DNA of 5,643 nt from Anthropogastromicrobium aceti. Lineage in GTDB: Bacteria; Bacillota; Clostridia; Lachnospirales; Lachnospiraceae. A program made the translations under genes and the position numbers. Below, in pieces: positions 5,271 through 5,643 of this stretch (positions within the stretch are counted from its first letter, which is position 1; each line of letters opens with the position of its first letter). The notes beneath the pieces are model-generated. The model made no database searches. It was not told the DNA's origin and saw only the letters and a list, made by a program, of their open reading frames with translations. The stretch lies in assembly GCF_025567095.1 (NCBI RefSeq), contig NZ_JAOQJH010000052.1; one strand, given 5' to 3'.

Positions 5271-5532
5271 AATCAATTTTTACCTCCTTAATTGGTTCTA
5301 AAAATTTATCTACGTCATAATATAACTTATCCAGTATCGGTATCAAATCAATATACTCTTCTACTTCCCCTATATTTTTATATTTCGCCATCACAACTAA
5401 ATATCCATGATCCCATTCTACAATCTTCGTATATCGTTCCAAGCGCTCTGATGTCATAAAGCGAATAATATCATTATTGAACTGAAATATTGTGTACTCA
5501 CCTTTACTTTTTAAAACAGCGCATCCGTTCAT
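5260..5532 (-). CDS. Small protein of unknown function (90 aa), first of a three-gene unit
   Basis: This 90-residue soluble protein (MNGCAVLKSKGEYTIFQFNND...) does not match a family I can name. It appears alpha/beta, with YTIFQF, YLVVMAKY and a C-terminal EVKIDY segment around a helix at about 63-80 (LIPILDKLYYDVDKFLEPI). ATG 5532 has GGAGG 6 bases upstream, a strong start. Its stop overlaps the next gene's start. Only 34 bases separate its start from the 15-bp recombination repeat, and I find no convincing promoter in that gap. Its promoter must therefore overlap the repeat or lie inside the adjacent hsdS fragment, and its transcription may depend on the orientation of the segment. Confidence 0.82.
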   Translation of the reverse strand: MNGCAVLKSKGEYTIFQFNNDIIRFMTSERLERYTKIVEWDHGYLVVMAKYKNIGEVEEYIDLIPILDKLYYDVDKFLEPIKEVKIDYAA

Positions 5533-5559
5533 GTTTCACCTCCATTTTTAACATATTGA

Positions 5560-5643
5560 TCAATTTTAAACAAGAATTTAGAGCAGCAAGCAAAAGCTGT
5601 TTTTAAGTCTTGGTTTGAAGATTTTACTCCGTTTGACGAACCT
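5560..5643 (+). pseudogene. hsdS: hsdS 3'-half fragment lacking a 5' half (continues past the window)
   Basis: On the plus strand, after an in-frame TGA at 5557-5559, the frame encodes SILNKNLEQQAKAVFKSWF followed by EDFTPFDEP to the window end. NLEQQAKAVFKSWF-EDF-PF is the conserved helix-and-linker segment of HsdS that normally follows a recognition domain. There is no start codon, ribosome site or recognition domain before it. Homology begins exactly at the 15-bp repeat, so it looks like a silent 3' half waiting to be joined to a 5' half by recombination at the repeat. The minus-strand cassette ends at the same codons, and inversion would fuse the two in frame. Simple degradation of an old hsdS copy is the alternative. 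Confidence 0.82.
5567..5581 (+). repeat. 15-bp inverted repeat, right copy (candidate recombinase site)
   Basis: TAAACAAGAATTTAG on the plus strand is identical to the minus strand at 66-80 and encodes the same NKNL codons. Bases on both sides differ from the left copy apart from scattered matches. The sharp boundary points to repeated exchange at this core rather than to a long duplicated gene. Confidence 0.75.

Noticed and set aside
5097..5291. Plus-strand 64-codon open frame
   Set aside because: It is antisense to the 73-aa gene that has a well-placed ribosome site and overlaps its neighbours in operon style.
1..5643. CRISPR array, tRNA or rRNA
   Set aside because: No regularly spaced direct repeats, cloverleaf-like sequences or rRNA segments were seen on either strand.

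Overview
The window looks like a low-GC Gram-positive (Clostridia/Lachnospiraceae-like) chromosome. It has AT-rich genes, strong AGGAGG-type ribosome binding sites, GTG starts, and a slightly more GC-rich insertion sequence. No species can be named from this sequence alone.

The best reading is part of a phase-variable type I restriction-modification specificity locus, with hsdS fragments in both orientations around a tyrosine recombinase. At the left edge (+) are the last 19 codons of an hsdS gene (ending ...PKLMSGELNISALDI). Tail to tail with it on the minus strand is a silent half-length hsdS cassette carrying one target-recognition domain. At the right edge (+) is the start of another hsdS 3' half, which begins abruptly at the conserved NKNLEQQAKAVFKSWF segment and has no 5' half. 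A perfect 15-bp repeat (TAAACAAGAATTTAG) lies at the NKNL codons of the minus cassette (66-80) and of the right-hand fragment (5567-5581), in inverted orientation. Homology stops sharply at the repeat edges. Recombination between the two copies would invert about 5.5 kb and join the cassette to the right-hand 3' half in frame.

The silent cassette is split by a complete IS66-family element (457-3406, 2950 bp). It has 15-bp perfect terminal inverted repeats starting GTAAGCG and an 8-bp target duplication (ACTTTATG). Removing the element and one duplication copy restores a 175-codon hsdS half. The IS carries tnpA, tnpB and tnpC. tnpC is split into two overlapping frames at a run of eight A residues that includes the slippery heptamer A-AAA-AAC, so it is either a programmed -1 frameshift or a one-base deletion. 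The tnpB-tnpC gap is rich in inverted repeats.

Upstream of the cassette on the minus strand is a 327-aa XerD-like tyrosine recombinase with all catalytic residues present, the obvious candidate for the hsdS invertase. Upstream of it are three small, tightly packed or overlapping genes: a 90-aa protein, a 73-aa protein and a 92-aa DUF4160-like protein. They lie inside the presumed invertible segment. In the flipped orientation the trio and recombinase would sit about 53 nt downstream of the left-hand hsdS and point the same way, so inversion could also change how the recombinase is transcribed. hsdR, hsdM and the 5' part of the expressed hsdS would lie outside the window.
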